Assembly (NCBI GenBank): GCA_910576955.1
Contig: CAJTJB010000012.1
Coordinates: 1-19,544, forward strand
Source of the DNA: an uncultured Alphaproteobacteria bacterium
Lineage (GTDB): Bacteria > Pseudomonadota > Alphaproteobacteria > RF32 > CAG-239
Length of the DNA stretch: 19,544 nucleotides
Direction: 5' to 3'
Part shown: in pieces, positions 1-6,429 of the stretch
Position numbering within the stretch: position 1 is the stretch's first letter
Layout of the letters: each line of letters starts with the position of its first letter
Notes under the pieces: generated by a model
Database searches by the model: none
What the model was told of the DNA's origin: nothing
Seen by the model: the letters and a program-made list of their open reading frames with translations, nothing else
Position numbers and translations under genes: made by a program

Positions 1-1
1 G

Positions 2-994
2 ATTTTGGGAACCAACAAAACCAAAGTAGGCACGCTGGATAACATTAACAATAATCTGATCGCGCCGTTTGTGGAAGAATTTGCAGCGGGGAAAATCAGC
101 ACAAGCGCAGCGAATGAGATCGCCGGTTTGGAGCCGGACGCGCAGCAGGCACTATACGAAACATACAAGGCAACCGGATCACTGATCGCAAAGGACGCGA
201 AAGCCCTTAAAGAAGTATTTCCCGATGATTTACCGGAAGAACTGAAGGCAGAGGTAAGGCAGTACGCGGCAGAAACCGGCATCAGCTTAGAAGATGCAGC
301 AGGCGTTATAACAGAACGCCACGAGAGAGCGCGGGAAACGCCGCGGGAGCCGCAGAAAGAGGCAGAGGCGATAGAAAACACGCCGGAGTCGGAAAAAGGG
401 CAGGAAACGGCGCAGGACGAGCCGGAAAACGGCTTTATGAATGAGCCGGAAACCAAAGTAACCTATAATGCGCCCATACCGGACAATACAGACCGTAAAA
501 GCCTTATCATTAACGGCAAAATCAATATGCACAAGGAATATAACGGCATGGCGGTTAATTATTTCATGGGCGCGGTGATCGGTTCGGATCTTTTCGGCGT
601 GGAGTTTTGGCGGGGGTGGAAAAAGTGCGATAGCGGAAATTGCGTAAACCCGCGAGTTTTATATCTTATGGATTACGCCGGAACCGCAGCTACATACACC
701 GTACAGACCGACAGGGCGGAGAAATGCAAGGCTGTTTTAACTGATACCGGTTTAGAGATTTTGCGGGAGGCAGCAGGGCAAACGGCAGTTATCAGCTATG
801 ACGAACTGGCAGAACTGATCGACATTATGATTTATACGAAAGTAATTGAGATTAAAACCATTGAAAGTGATATGAAATATTGGGCGCACTGGACGGCTAA
901 AGAATTGGTTTCAATCAGTAATTACTTGACGGAAAACGAAATTTATGTGTTGCAGGATCTTATGATGCGTTGCAAGGAAAGGGCGGGAAGGTAG
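2..994 (+). CDS. ParB-like protein, C-terminal part (5' end outside window)
   Basis: The frame is open through the left edge, so this is the 3' part of a longer gene; the first in-window TTG is not a convincing start. The first ~60 visible residues (LDNINNNLIAPFVEEFAAGK, then an 'ISTSAANEIAGL' stretch) resemble the region just after the helix-turn-helix of phage and plasmid ParB-like proteins. A charged, low-complexity Glu/Pro linker follows, then a second globular part with a CDSGNC motif that I do not recognise. Phage ParB-like proteins usually sit in the early region and bind DNA, some with nuclease activity, but the N-terminal catalytic part is not visible here. The gene ends in TAG just ahead of the next ATG. 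Family call is moderate; biochemical role is inference. Confidence 0.6.
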   Translation: MLGTNKTKVGTLDNINNNLIAPFVEEFAAGKISTSAANEIAGLEPDAQQALYETYKATGSLIAKDAKALKEVFPDDLPEELKAEVRQYAAETGISLEDAAGVITERHERARETPREPQKEAEAIENTPESEKGQETAQDEPENGFMNEPETKVTYNAPIPDNTDRKSLIINGKINMHKEYNGMAVNYFMGAVIGSDLFGVEFWRGWKKCDSGNCVNPRVLYLMDYAGTAATYTVQTDRAEKCKAVLTDTGLEILREAAGQTAVISYDELAELIDIMIYTKVIEIKTIESDMKYWAHWTAKELVSISNYLTENEIYVLQDLMMRCKERAGR

Positions 995-996
995 GA

Positions 997-1317
997 ATGG
1001 AATTTGCTACATTTCAATTACTATGCCCTTATAATAGTTTGGCGTATGTGTACCAAGACGATCATACACGCATGAAACCGGTATGCAATAGGAGCGATCG
1101 CAGACCGGAGGGAAGTAGTTGGGGAAAATGTGACGAGGCGCATTGTCCGTATTTTGGGATCGGAATAGTGGGAAAGAATGTTGCAATATACAATAACGGA
1201 ATGGAATTAGGAAAATGCGAAAGCATAACGGCAACAGTGGTATTGCAGCCGGAAGATTATGAGCAAAGAGAGCAGCAGGCACAAAACCCTGCTGCTCGAC
1301 AAGGAGGCAAACAGTGA
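997..1317 (+). CDS. Small cysteine-rich phage protein, function unknown
   Basis: A 106-residue protein beginning MEFATFQLLCPYNSL. I chose ATG 997 because GGAAGG-type purines lie just upstream; a TTG at 970 is in frame but lies inside the preceding gene with no better site. Cysteines occur in spaced groups (LLCPY, PVCNRS, GKCDEAHCPYFG, GKCES), which suggests a small metal-binding or disulfide-stabilised fold, though no standard zinc-finger spacing is clear. The C-terminus is Gln/Glu-rich and looks disordered. The stop TGA overlaps the next gene's GTG (GTGA), so the two are probably translationally coupled. I do not recognise the family. Confidence 0.7.
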   Translation: MEFATFQLLCPYNSLAYVYQDDHTRMKPVCNRSDRRPEGSSWGKCDEAHCPYFGIGIVGKNVAIYNNGMELGKCESITATVVLQPEDYEQREQQAQNPAARQGGKQ

Positions 1318-1628
1318 AAAATAAATTAGCTTATATATGCAGCCCATATAGAGGCAACGTATACAAGCGGATCCGCAATATTGCATACGCGCGACACATA
1401 ACCCGCGTAGCGTTGGAATTGGGCTATACGCCGATTGCCACACACTTATATTTACCGCAGATATTAAACGATGATATACCGGCGCAGAGGCGGCGCGGAT
1501 TGAAAGCCGGTAAAGATATTCTAAACACCTGCGACACAATCATTATAGGCGCGAAATACGGCATCAGCGAGGGCATGGCGGCAGAGATAGAGGCGGCATC
1601 GGGGAAAGATACCATTATCATAATTTAG
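1314..1628 (+). CDS. Nucleoside 2-deoxyribosyltransferase-like protein (DUF4406/DUF7768 type)
   Basis: A 104-residue protein starting at GTG within a GTGA overlap with the upstream gene. It shows the pattern of the small nucleoside 2-deoxyribosyltransferase-like family: an N-terminal strand ending AYICSPYRG, a helix of 'YARHITRVALELG', then 'PIATHLYLPQIL', a central eRRrGL segment, 'CDTIIIGAKYGISEGM' and 'AAEIEAA'. The SPYRG loop and the GMAAEIE acidic segment are where this fold normally places substrate-binding and catalytic residues. Family members cleave or exchange nucleobases on deoxynucleosides, and phage versions are assumed to act in nucleotide metabolism. Whether this one is catalytic cannot be told from sequence. 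Family assignment is good; role is inference. Confidence 0.75.
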   Translation: MKNKLAYICSPYRGNVYKRIRNIAYARHITRVALELGYTPIATHLYLPQILNDDIPAQRRRGLKAGKDILNTCDTIIIGAKYGISEGMAAEIEAASGKDTIIII

Positions 1629-1636
1629 GAGGGCGC

Positions 1637-2110
1637 ATGGTAAAGAAATATCAGATAGAGCCTCCGCAGTTAGGCATCTACATAACGCCGGAAACGCGAG
1701 AGGCAATAAAAGAAACAGCAGGCAAGCGGGATAAAGAACGCATTGCAGAGATTGAGAAACATTTACATGATGAATTAGACAAATGCCTGCGCATGATCGC
1801 AGTACATGAAATAACCGGTAAAGATTTTATTATTTTCACACCGGAAAGAGCAATAGGAAAAACGCGGGCATTACTGGAATTGTGCGTAGAGTATGGGGCG
1901 TTATATGTAACAGAACAGCACGAAATAAACTTTTTAGAGCGTGAGGCGCAGCAGTTGGGTTATACAGACCTGCCATTTATGGCAATATCAGCGGCGCGGC
2001 GCGAGGGGTTAAGGATCCGGACGGTATTAAAAAGCGAGTGCGTAAAACTGGAAAAGGTGCGGGAGAAATTCGGCAGCACAATAAACATTATCGGGATTGA
2101 AGAAATATAA
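1637..2110 (+). CDS. Unknown protein with a degenerate P-loop-like motif
   Basis: A 157-residue protein with a clear AGGAGGG ribosome binding site ahead of ATG 1637. The N-terminal ~55 residues are charged and helical. Around residues 66-80 a strand FIIFT runs into PERAIGKTRALLEL, which looks like a Walker A strand-loop-helix but lacks the first glycine of the GxxxxGK[ST] consensus. A second strand, YGALYVTE, follows, and near the C-terminus a hydrophobic stretch (INIIGIEEI) ends in acidic residues, placed where a Walker B motif could lie. It could be a small, possibly inactive, nucleotide-binding protein. I do not recognise the family, and the ATPase idea is weak inference. Its neighbours are small accessory genes. 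Confidence 0.7.
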   Translation: MVKKYQIEPPQLGIYITPETREAIKETAGKRDKERIAEIEKHLHDELDKCLRMIAVHEITGKDFIIFTPERAIGKTRALLELCVEYGALYVTEQHEINFLEREAQQLGYTDLPFMAISAARREGLRIRTVLKSECVKLEKVREKFGSTINIIGIEEI

Positions 2111-2122
2111 GGAGGGAAGTCT

Positions 2123-2428
2123 ATGATCCATGCACTGAAAACGGAACCGGTACATTTCGAGGCATCGGCAGCAGGCATAAAGGGGTTTGAGGTAAGAAAG
2201 AATGACCGCCCATATAGCCCAGGCGATTATGTGGCATTGAACGAATGGAACGGCGAGGGCTACACCGGAAAATGCACGTTGCACAAGATTGTTTATATTC
2301 TGTCTGATACAGAGTATTGCAAGGAAGGCTATGTAATTTTGGGGTTGGAACCATGCGCGATCAGAACGCGGGGAGAAATGCAGGAACCTATTCCATGCAA
2401 TAGAGGGGTGCCGGTATATGAGAGATAA
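2123..2428 (+). CDS. DUF3850 (ASCH/PUA-like) protein
   Basis: A 101-residue protein preceded by GGAGGG, starting at ATG 2123. It carries the DUF3850 signature almost end to end: 'HALKTEPVHFEA' for the first strand and helix, 'GIKGFEVRKNDRPYSPGDYV' for the conserved KxFEvRkNDR-xxxGD core, 'LNEWNGEGYTGK', and 'VYILSDTEYCKEGYVILGL'. DUF3850 is related to ASCH/PUA-like beta-barrels, which are thought to bind RNA or modified nucleobases; its phage role is not established. The 3' end overlaps the next gene by 11 bases, so translation is probably coupled. Family confidence is high, function unknown. Confidence 0.85.
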   Translation: MIHALKTEPVHFEASAAGIKGFEVRKNDRPYSPGDYVALNEWNGEGYTGKCTLHKIVYILSDTEYCKEGYVILGLEPCAIRTRGEMQEPIPCNRGVPVYER

Positions 2429-2759
2429 AATTTTTTCAGAAAGCGCAAAAGCATTTTCAATTCCTTATGAGGCGTGGTATGCGGAAACATCAGTAAAGCC
2501 GTTTGAAAATGAACATATCATGATCGGGTTTTACTATGAAAATGACGGAACAGAGGGAGAATTTAGGCTTGAATGGGGTAAATATGGCATTGCATTAAAA
2601 GCCTATAATGATGCGTGGGAGGCATTAAGCAAAATGCCGGAGTTAATAGAACTTTTAGGGAAGATCGACAGAGGGGAAAGAGAACCAACGGTAAAGGAAT
2701 TTGCGGAAATGCTGAAAGAGTTAGGATATAAAGACATAACGGAAAGAGTAAGAAAATAA
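2418..2759 (+). CDS. Hypothetical phage protein
   Basis: A 113-residue acidic protein (MRDKIFSESAKAFSIPYEAW) starting at ATG 2418 inside the end of the preceding gene, with AGAGGGG upstream as ribosome binding site. The middle looks like a small beta-sheet (HIMIGFYYENDGTEGEFRL, LEWGKYGIALKAY), followed by two helices (WEALSKMPELIELLGKI and VKEFAEMLKELGY). No catalytic motif, signal peptide or membrane segment is visible. I do not recognise the family. Tight packing between clearly coding neighbours, and purine-rich spacing, support it as a real gene. Confidence 0.7.
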   Translation: MRDKIFSESAKAFSIPYEAWYAETSVKPFENEHIMIGFYYENDGTEGEFRLEWGKYGIALKAYNDAWEALSKMPELIELLGKIDRGEREPTVKEFAEMLKELGYKDITERVRK

Positions 2760-2770
2760 AGGAGGCTATC

Positions 2771-3019
2771 ATGGCAAAAGGGTTAAAGCTGAACAGAGAA
2801 CAGTATAAAAGGGTTAAGCGCATGGATCATAAGCAAATGGAAGATTTCATTTGCAATATGTATAACGAGGGTTACGCAGACGGCAAGGCGGCAGCAGAAC
2901 CGAGGATCAAGCCCTCTGACATTGCAACGGTTTTAGTTGAGATTAAGGGCGTAGGCACGAAGAAAGCCGCCGAGATCATGGCGGCGGTAAACAAATTATA
3001 CGAAAGGGGCGCACAATGA
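2771..3019 (+). CDS. Small helix-hairpin-helix-like protein
   Basis: An 82-residue protein with an AAAGGAGG ribosome binding site before ATG 2771. The N-terminal half is basic and helical (LNREQYKRVKRMDHKQMEDF). The C-terminal half contains 'VEIKGVGTKKAAEIMAAV', a good match to a helix-hairpin-helix motif, where the GVG turn between two helices contacts DNA backbone. A DNA-binding or nuclease-accessory role is reasonable inference. The stop TGA overlaps the next start (ATGA at 3016-3019), indicating coupling to the frameshifted gene downstream. Confidence 0.7.
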   Translation: MAKGLKLNREQYKRVKRMDHKQMEDFICNMYNEGYADGKAAAEPRIKPSDIATVLVEIKGVGTKKAAEIMAAVNKLYERGAQ

Positions 3020-3455
3020 TGTTATATGAGCAGGTGGAGAAAAGGGAAAAAGAGGCTTGCGGGGGGGAGTTACGACAGTAACCGGCAGTTGTAAATTTTG
3101 CGGGCAGGTGGCAACGCGCAAAGCATTAGAGGAATGGAGCCAAGAGGAAATAGACGAACTGGCAACCGAAACCTGCGAATGTGTGGACGCGCGGATCTAT
3201 GCACACAAGAAAGGGCAGAAAGAAAGAGCCAATGCCCGCATTGATCTGTTATTCGGAAAAGCAAATAAAAGCGTTACGGTTCCCGATGCAGCAGTTGACC
3301 TGCTGCATAAAGCCGTTTATCCGGTATGCGAAGGTTTCGTACAGAGTATGACCGTAGACATTGGAAACGGCGTTAAGGGCAAGATCAACATTACATCAAA
3401 GGGAATTATCAAGGTAGCGCGTACAAAGACAGATACAAGCACATACGAGGCGTAA
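3016..3455 (+). CDS. Putative zinc-ribbon protein, split by a -1 frameshift at a G7 run
   Basis: Reading from ATG 3016 gives MMLYEQVEKREKEACGG and then a stop at 3079-3081. The frame -1 to this is open from the G run to 3455 and supplies the rest of the protein. If one extra G were present in 3061-3067, or a ribosome or polymerase slipped back one base there, a 146-residue product would result. The longer frame has no good start of its own: TTG 3057 sits one base after an AGAGG. Cysteines in CGG, GSCKFCGQ and ETCEC, on both sides of the junction, would form a zinc-ribbon-like unit, which argues that the two pieces belong together. The C-terminal half is a basic mixed alpha/beta region. Whether the shift is a homopolymer sequencing error, a real mutation, or slippage cannot be decided here. 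Confidence 0.65.
3061..3067 (+). repeat. G7 homopolymer at the frameshift point
   Basis: Seven consecutive G residues follow TGC in the zinc-ribbon gene. The upstream and downstream reading frames differ by -1 exactly here, so tract length decides whether the full protein is made. Confidence 0.85.
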
Positions 3456-3467
3456 GGGGGCGTTAAA

Positions 3468-3995
3468 ATGCGTAAAGGCAGGATAATCTGCATTGACATT
3501 GAAACAACCGGATTAGACCGCACAGAGGACGAGATCCTGCAAGTGGCAATCATAAACGGCAGAGGGAAAACGCTTTATAATTCCTATATCAGACCGGACA
3601 AAAAAAGAACGTGGCAGCAGGCAGAGGCGATCAATAAAATTAACTGGCAGGCGGTAAAAGATGCGCCGACAATCCGGCACGAGAAAAGAAAGATTGAAAG
3701 AATATTAAAAAGAGCCGGTTTGATCGTTGGTTACAATCTGAAAGCGTTTGATTTGCCGTTTATGGCAGCAAAAGGCATCAACACAGCAGTAAAGGCGCAA
3801 ATATGCGATGTGATGTTAGAATTTGCGCCGATAGCAGGCGAATGGGATCCGGAGCGCGGCGGCTACAAATGGAAGTCATTAAGATTTTGCGCCGATTGGT
3901 ACGGCTACACAAATTATAAACCGCATGACGCGATTGAAGATGTGCGGGCAACGCTGCATTGCTATTATGCGATGCGGAAAGGAGGCAGACGATGA
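3468..3995 (+). CDS. DnaQ-like 3'-5' exonuclease (DEDD family)
   Basis: A 175-residue protein with the full exonuclease signature. ExoI is IDIETTG with Asp10 and Glu12, ExoII is VGYNLKAFDLPF with Asp95, and ExoIII is HDAIEDVRAT with His153 and Asp158, the DEDDh arrangement of the proofreading epsilon subunit and related RNase T-like enzymes. These residues bind two metal ions and hydrolyse DNA or RNA from the 3' end. It is a stand-alone domain without a polymerase, so its role may be replication editing, recombination or nucleic-acid processing. ATG 3468 follows an AAGGGGG site. The TGA stop overlaps the next ATG (ATGA), suggesting coupling. Family call is firm; substrate is not known. Confidence 0.92.
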   Translation: MRKGRIICIDIETTGLDRTEDEILQVAIINGRGKTLYNSYIRPDKKRTWQQAEAINKINWQAVKDAPTIRHEKRKIERILKRAGLIVGYNLKAFDLPFMAAKGINTAVKAQICDVMLEFAPIAGEWDPERGGYKWKSLRFCADWYGYTNYKPHDAIEDVRATLHCYYAMRKGGRR

Positions 3996-4348
3996 ACAGA
4001 CGGCAGAAAAAGAAAGCATTTAAAAAGCGTTTCGGTTTCAACCCGCCGCGCGGCATCAGCATAAGGACGGCAACGCGGATCATGGAACACAAGGAAACAA
4101 TCATAGCAACATTTGAACGGCTGAAAGCTGCAATACTGGACTTGTGGGAGCGGGTAAAGCAACCGGCGTTAGAACTGGCAGAGGCATTAAAGGAAATTCA
4201 CACAGCTTTTATTACATCGGCAGAGAGGCGGCGCAGGCAGTATATAGCCATTGAGGATTTCCGAACAAAATTATTATTGCGGCAGCAGGAAAGCGAGGCG
4301 AAACGGATTGAAGGCAATTCTGACATACACAACCATGATAGACGGTAA
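3992..4348 (+). CDS. Basic hypothetical phage protein
   Basis: A 118-residue basic protein. I chose ATG 3992 because AAAGGAGG lies upstream at a good distance and the ATG overlaps the previous stop; an in-frame TTG farther upstream has no such site. The N-terminus is very Lys/Arg-rich (MNRRQKKKAFKKRFGF), then mostly helical, with a long predicted helix 'FERLKAAILDLWERV' and a second charged helix rich in Arg and Gln. It could bind nucleic acid, but no known motif is visible. The 3' end overlaps the next gene by about 40 bases. Confidence 0.65.
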   Translation: MNRRQKKKAFKKRFGFNPPRGISIRTATRIMEHKETIIATFERLKAAILDLWERVKQPALELAEALKEIHTAFITSAERRRRQYIAIEDFRTKLLLRQQESEAKRIEGNSDIHNHDRR

Positions 4349-4589
4349 GGCGGTAGAGCAAACGAGGCTTTTTGACACCACAAAGGCAAAAAAGATATGT
4401 GATGTTAAAAACAGTTTCAATAACAAGGTGCAGGAAATATACATAACCGATAAAGGTATAGTATTTCTGTATACCACAACCGGAAAAGGGAAATTAGAGG
4501 TTGCAGATCAAAAGAGCGTTAAGGCGTGGATTGGAGAAAATGAGCCGGACAAATATATTAAATTTTTCGGAGAAGTGGAGGAAGGTTAA
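4308..4589 (+). CDS. Hypothetical phage protein, probable TTG start
   Basis: The frame extends upstream to 4251, but the likely start is TTG 4308, giving MKAILTYTTMIDGKAVEQ, with a GAGG about nine bases upstream; ATG 4335 is a second option. The 93-residue product looks like a small beta-rich fold with repeated strand-like segments (QEIYITDKGIVFLYTT, KGKLEVADQKSVKAWI). No motif identifies a function. It ends three bases before the ATG of the late activator, whose ribosome binding site lies inside its 3' end. Confidence 0.6.
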   Translation: MKAILTYTTMIDGKAVEQTRLFDTTKAKKICDVKNSFNNKVQEIYITDKGIVFLYTTTGKGKLEVADQKSVKAWIGENEPDKYIKFFGEVEEG

Positions 4590-4591
4590 GG

Positions 4592-5164
4592 ATGGCGGTA
4601 TCAAAAGAAGTAAAGGAAACCATAGTAACAACCATTGATGAAGTGTTTCGGAAAATGAACAGCATATCATGGTTGGAGCGGCAGAAGGCAATGAAGGACG
4701 AGGCTTTTAAAAACACCGAAAAGATCCTTTATTGTTTCAGCATCTTAAAAGAACACGTTGCAGACGAGGAGGCATATTTAGGCATGATCGGCAAGAAGAA
4801 AAGCGGCAGCGTGGTTAGATACTCTAAAAACAAGGTGGAAAAGCCGGACGAGGATCAATTACTGGAGGATCGTATTGCATCATACCGGCGCAGTAAAAAC
4901 GATGTGGAACGCATAGAAAAGGCATTGAAAAAGATTGAGGGCAAAAAGGGCTATGAGGTTATACAGATGCGCTATTTGCAGCGTAAGAAGATAACCGAGA
5001 ACGGAAAGCAGACGGAGGAAGTTTACACGTTTGAGGAAATAGCGGATATTTTGAGCGGGCAGCAGGGCTATAACGACAAACTGAACGAAAAGACCGTAAG
5101 AAATTATAAAAATGCGCTTGTGCGCGATATGGCGATTTTTTTATTCGGTTCCGATGCGGTATAG
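4592..5164 (+). CDS. ArpU/RinA-like late transcription activator
   Basis: A 190-residue protein with a long charged helical N-terminal region and a C-terminal helix-turn-helix of the sigma-70 region 4 type: 'GYEVIQMRYLQRKK' then 'YTFEEIADIL', an insertion, and 'NEKTVRNYKNALVRDMAIFL'. This layout, and its position as the last gene before the HNH and terminase genes, fit the ArpU/RinA family, which switches on phage late transcription. An AGGAAGG ribosome binding site precedes ATG 4592. A well-formed promoter lies about 80 bases after its stop, the obvious target. Family call is by pattern and position; direct binding to that promoter is inference. Confidence 0.78.
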   Translation: MAVSKEVKETIVTTIDEVFRKMNSISWLERQKAMKDEAFKNTEKILYCFSILKEHVADEEAYLGMIGKKKSGSVVRYSKNKVEKPDEDQLLEDRIASYRRSKNDVERIEKALKKIEGKKGYEVIQMRYLQRKKITENGKQTEEVYTFEEIADILSGQQGYNDKLNEKTVRNYKNALVRDMAIFLFGSDAV

Positions 5165-5182
5165 CATGGGCGGCGAAAAGCG

Positions 5183-5201
5183 CGTATTTGCGGCGCATAC
5201 G
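5183..5201. promoter_or_regulatory. Small dyad upstream of late promoter, possible activator site
   Basis: CGTAT at 5183-5187 and ATACG at 5197-5201 form an inverted repeat with a 9-base centre. It lies about 50 bp before the -35 box of the late promoter and just after the activator gene. Short dyads are common by chance, so binding by the activator is only a guess. Confidence 0.25.
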
Positions 5202-5241
5202 AGCAGATATGGGGCTTGACAACACGCCCGATTTGCCGCCC

Positions 5242-5270
5242 TTCACAAGTCCGTTTAACTATGTTATAAT
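5242..5270 (+). promoter_or_regulatory. Predicted late promoter (extended -10)
   Basis: TTCACA at 5242-5247 (five of six to TTGACA) is separated by exactly 17 bases from a perfect TATAAT at 5265-5270. TG at 5262-5263 adds an extended -10 element. It lies in the ~190-base non-coding gap between the activator gene and the HNH/terminase genes, where late transcription is expected to begin. The start would be near 5277. It looks strong enough for host sigma-A alone, so the activator may modulate rather than be essential. Confidence 0.75.
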
Positions 5271-5299
5271 CTTTACAATTTCAAAACTATGCAGATTAA

Positions 5300-5334
5300 A
5301 GCGCGGCGGTTTCCGTTTGGGATCATGCCGCGCT
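5300..5334 (+). promoter_or_regulatory. Hairpin in the late leader RNA
   Basis: AGCGCGGC at 5300-5307 pairs perfectly with GCCGCGCT at 5327-5334 around a 19-base loop. The following ATTTCTATAT is only partly T-rich, so this is at best a weak terminator. It lies between the late promoter and the ribosome binding site of the HNH gene and could attenuate, stabilise the message, or be an antitermination target. Confidence 0.5.
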
Positions 5335-5358
5335 ATTTCTATATACGGAGGCGGGCGC

Positions 5359-5811
5359 ATGGGGTTAATGAAGTATTGCAACAGAACCGGCTGCAATCGT
5401 TTAGTACCGCAGGGCGTTAAGTATTGCGCGGCGCATACGGTGGGAAAGACGGCAGAGAACCGGCAGAGGCATAAAGAATATGACGCACATTGCCGCAACC
5501 AAACAGCGAAAGACTTTTACAATAGCGCAGAATGGAAAGCTGCAAGGGCGCGGGCGTTGGCGAGAGATACCAACATAGATATTTATTTGTATATCATGGA
5601 GGGCAGGATTGTACCGGCTGACACAGTGCATCATATTGTGGAGTTAATGGAGGACTATTCCAAGCGGTGCGATATGGATAACCTTATCAGCATATCAGAG
5701 GCAACGCACAGCATGATAAGCAAGGCATACAAGGACGCTGCAAAGAAGGCAGCGATGCAGCAGACACTAAGGGAGTGCATAAGAGAGTACAAACGGAGGC
5801 TTGCGGGGTAG
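5359..5811 (+). CDS. HNH endonuclease (packaging-associated)
   Basis: A 150-residue protein starting at ATG 5359 behind CGGAGGCGG; ATG 5368 is an alternative. The N-terminus carries a small Cys/His cluster (Cys7, Cys12, Cys23, His26) that could bind zinc. The HNH core reads 'VHHIVEL' (His91, His92), 'MDNLISIS' (Asn108) and a later His117. HNH proteins next to small terminase genes are common in cos-packaging phages, where they work with the terminase in cutting genome ends, as shown for HK97 gp74. Here it is the first gene after the late promoter and directly precedes TerS with a ~100-base gap. Family and position agree well. Confidence 0.85.
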   Translation: MGLMKYCNRTGCNRLVPQGVKYCAAHTVGKTAENRQRHKEYDAHCRNQTAKDFYNSAEWKAARARALARDTNIDIYLYIMEGRIVPADTVHHIVELMEDYSKRCDMDNLISISEATHSMISKAYKDAAKKAAMQQTLRECIREYKRRLAG

Positions 5812-5915
5812 GGGGTGCAAAAAAGTTTTGAACCGTTCCTGCCAAGACCGCAGCCCCCCTAAATTTACGCAAAAACTCCCTAAATGAACATTTTTCGGAA
5901 AGGGGGTTGCGGGGC
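5812..5915. other. Candidate cos/packaging initiation region
   Basis: This 104-base gap between the HNH and TerS genes has no convincing ORF. It holds TAGGGGG (5809-5815) facing CCCCCTA (5855-5861), a near-palindromic GAACCGTTC (5830-5838), and two direct CCCTAAAT repeats (5857-5864, 5878-5885) 21 bp apart, about two helical turns. TTGCGGGG also occurs at both edges (5801, 5907). In HNH-TerS phages the cohesive-end site is often here. The assignment is inference from position and repeat structure. Confidence 0.35.
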
Positions 5916-6425
5916 ATGGCAAGACCGAGGCAGCCGATCGACTTGATCGCCGCAAAAGGGCGAAAACACTTGACGATCGAGGAATACACAGAGCGCAAGC
6001 AATCAGAGGTTACGGCACCGGCAGACAATGTAAAACCGCCCGCATTTTTATTGAAAAAAGAGCGGGAAAAATTCGAGGAACTGGCAAAACAGTTAATCGA
6101 ATTAAAGATCATGTCAAATTTGGATTGCGATGTACTGGCAAGGTACATAAGGGCAGAAACGGAGTATATCAAGGTTACAAAGCAGTTGCAGAAAATAAAG
6201 TTTTTGCCGGACAAGAAAAGCATGGTTACGGAAGATGCACAGCTTGCGGAACAATACGCGCAGTACAATTATCTTTCCAAAATTCAAAATAGGCTTATGA
6301 AAGCCTGCAATGAGAACGCAAGGGAATTAGGCTTGACAATTTCAAGCCGGTGCAAATTAGTGATACCGAAGGAAAAAGACGATAAACCCGAAAACAAGTT
6401 TATGAAACACACGAAACGCGCATAG
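5916..6425 (+). CDS. terS: Terminase small subunit, P27 family
   Basis: A 169-residue protein starting at ATG 5916 behind AAAGGGGG; a TTG nine bases upstream is less likely. The start MARPRQPIDLIAAKGRKHLT, the 'PPAFLLKKEREKFEELAKQL' segment, 'LDCDVLARYIRAETEYIKV' and the C-terminal 'LMKACNENARELGLTISSR' match the usual order of P27-type small terminases (Phage_terminase_4). The small subunit binds the packaging site as an oligomer and presents DNA to the large subunit. Length is typical. It sits between the HNH gene and TerL, four bases before the latter. Assignment is confident. Confidence 0.9.
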   Translation: MARPRQPIDLIAAKGRKHLTIEEYTERKQSEVTAPADNVKPPAFLLKKEREKFEELAKQLIELKIMSNLDCDVLARYIRAETEYIKVTKQLQKIKFLPDKKSMVTEDAQLAEQYAQYNYLSKIQNRLMKACNENARELGLTISSRCKLVIPKEKDDKPENKFMKHTKRA

Positions 6426-6429
6426 GCGT

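Noticed and set aside
5216..5221. TTGACA as a -35 box for the late promoter
   Set aside because: No -10-like sequence occurs 16-18 bases downstream; the TTCACA at 5242 has the right 17-base spacing to TATAAT.
5188..5358. N-terminal extension of the HNH protein upstream of ATG 5359
   Set aside because: The frame is open but runs through the promoter, -10 box and leader hairpin; the RBS CGGAGGCGG points to ATG 5359.
5687..6268. Minus-strand open frame of 193 codons across HNH, the gap and TerS
   Set aside because: It overlaps two well-supported + strand genes and has a Cys/Ser/Phe-rich, non-protein-like composition.
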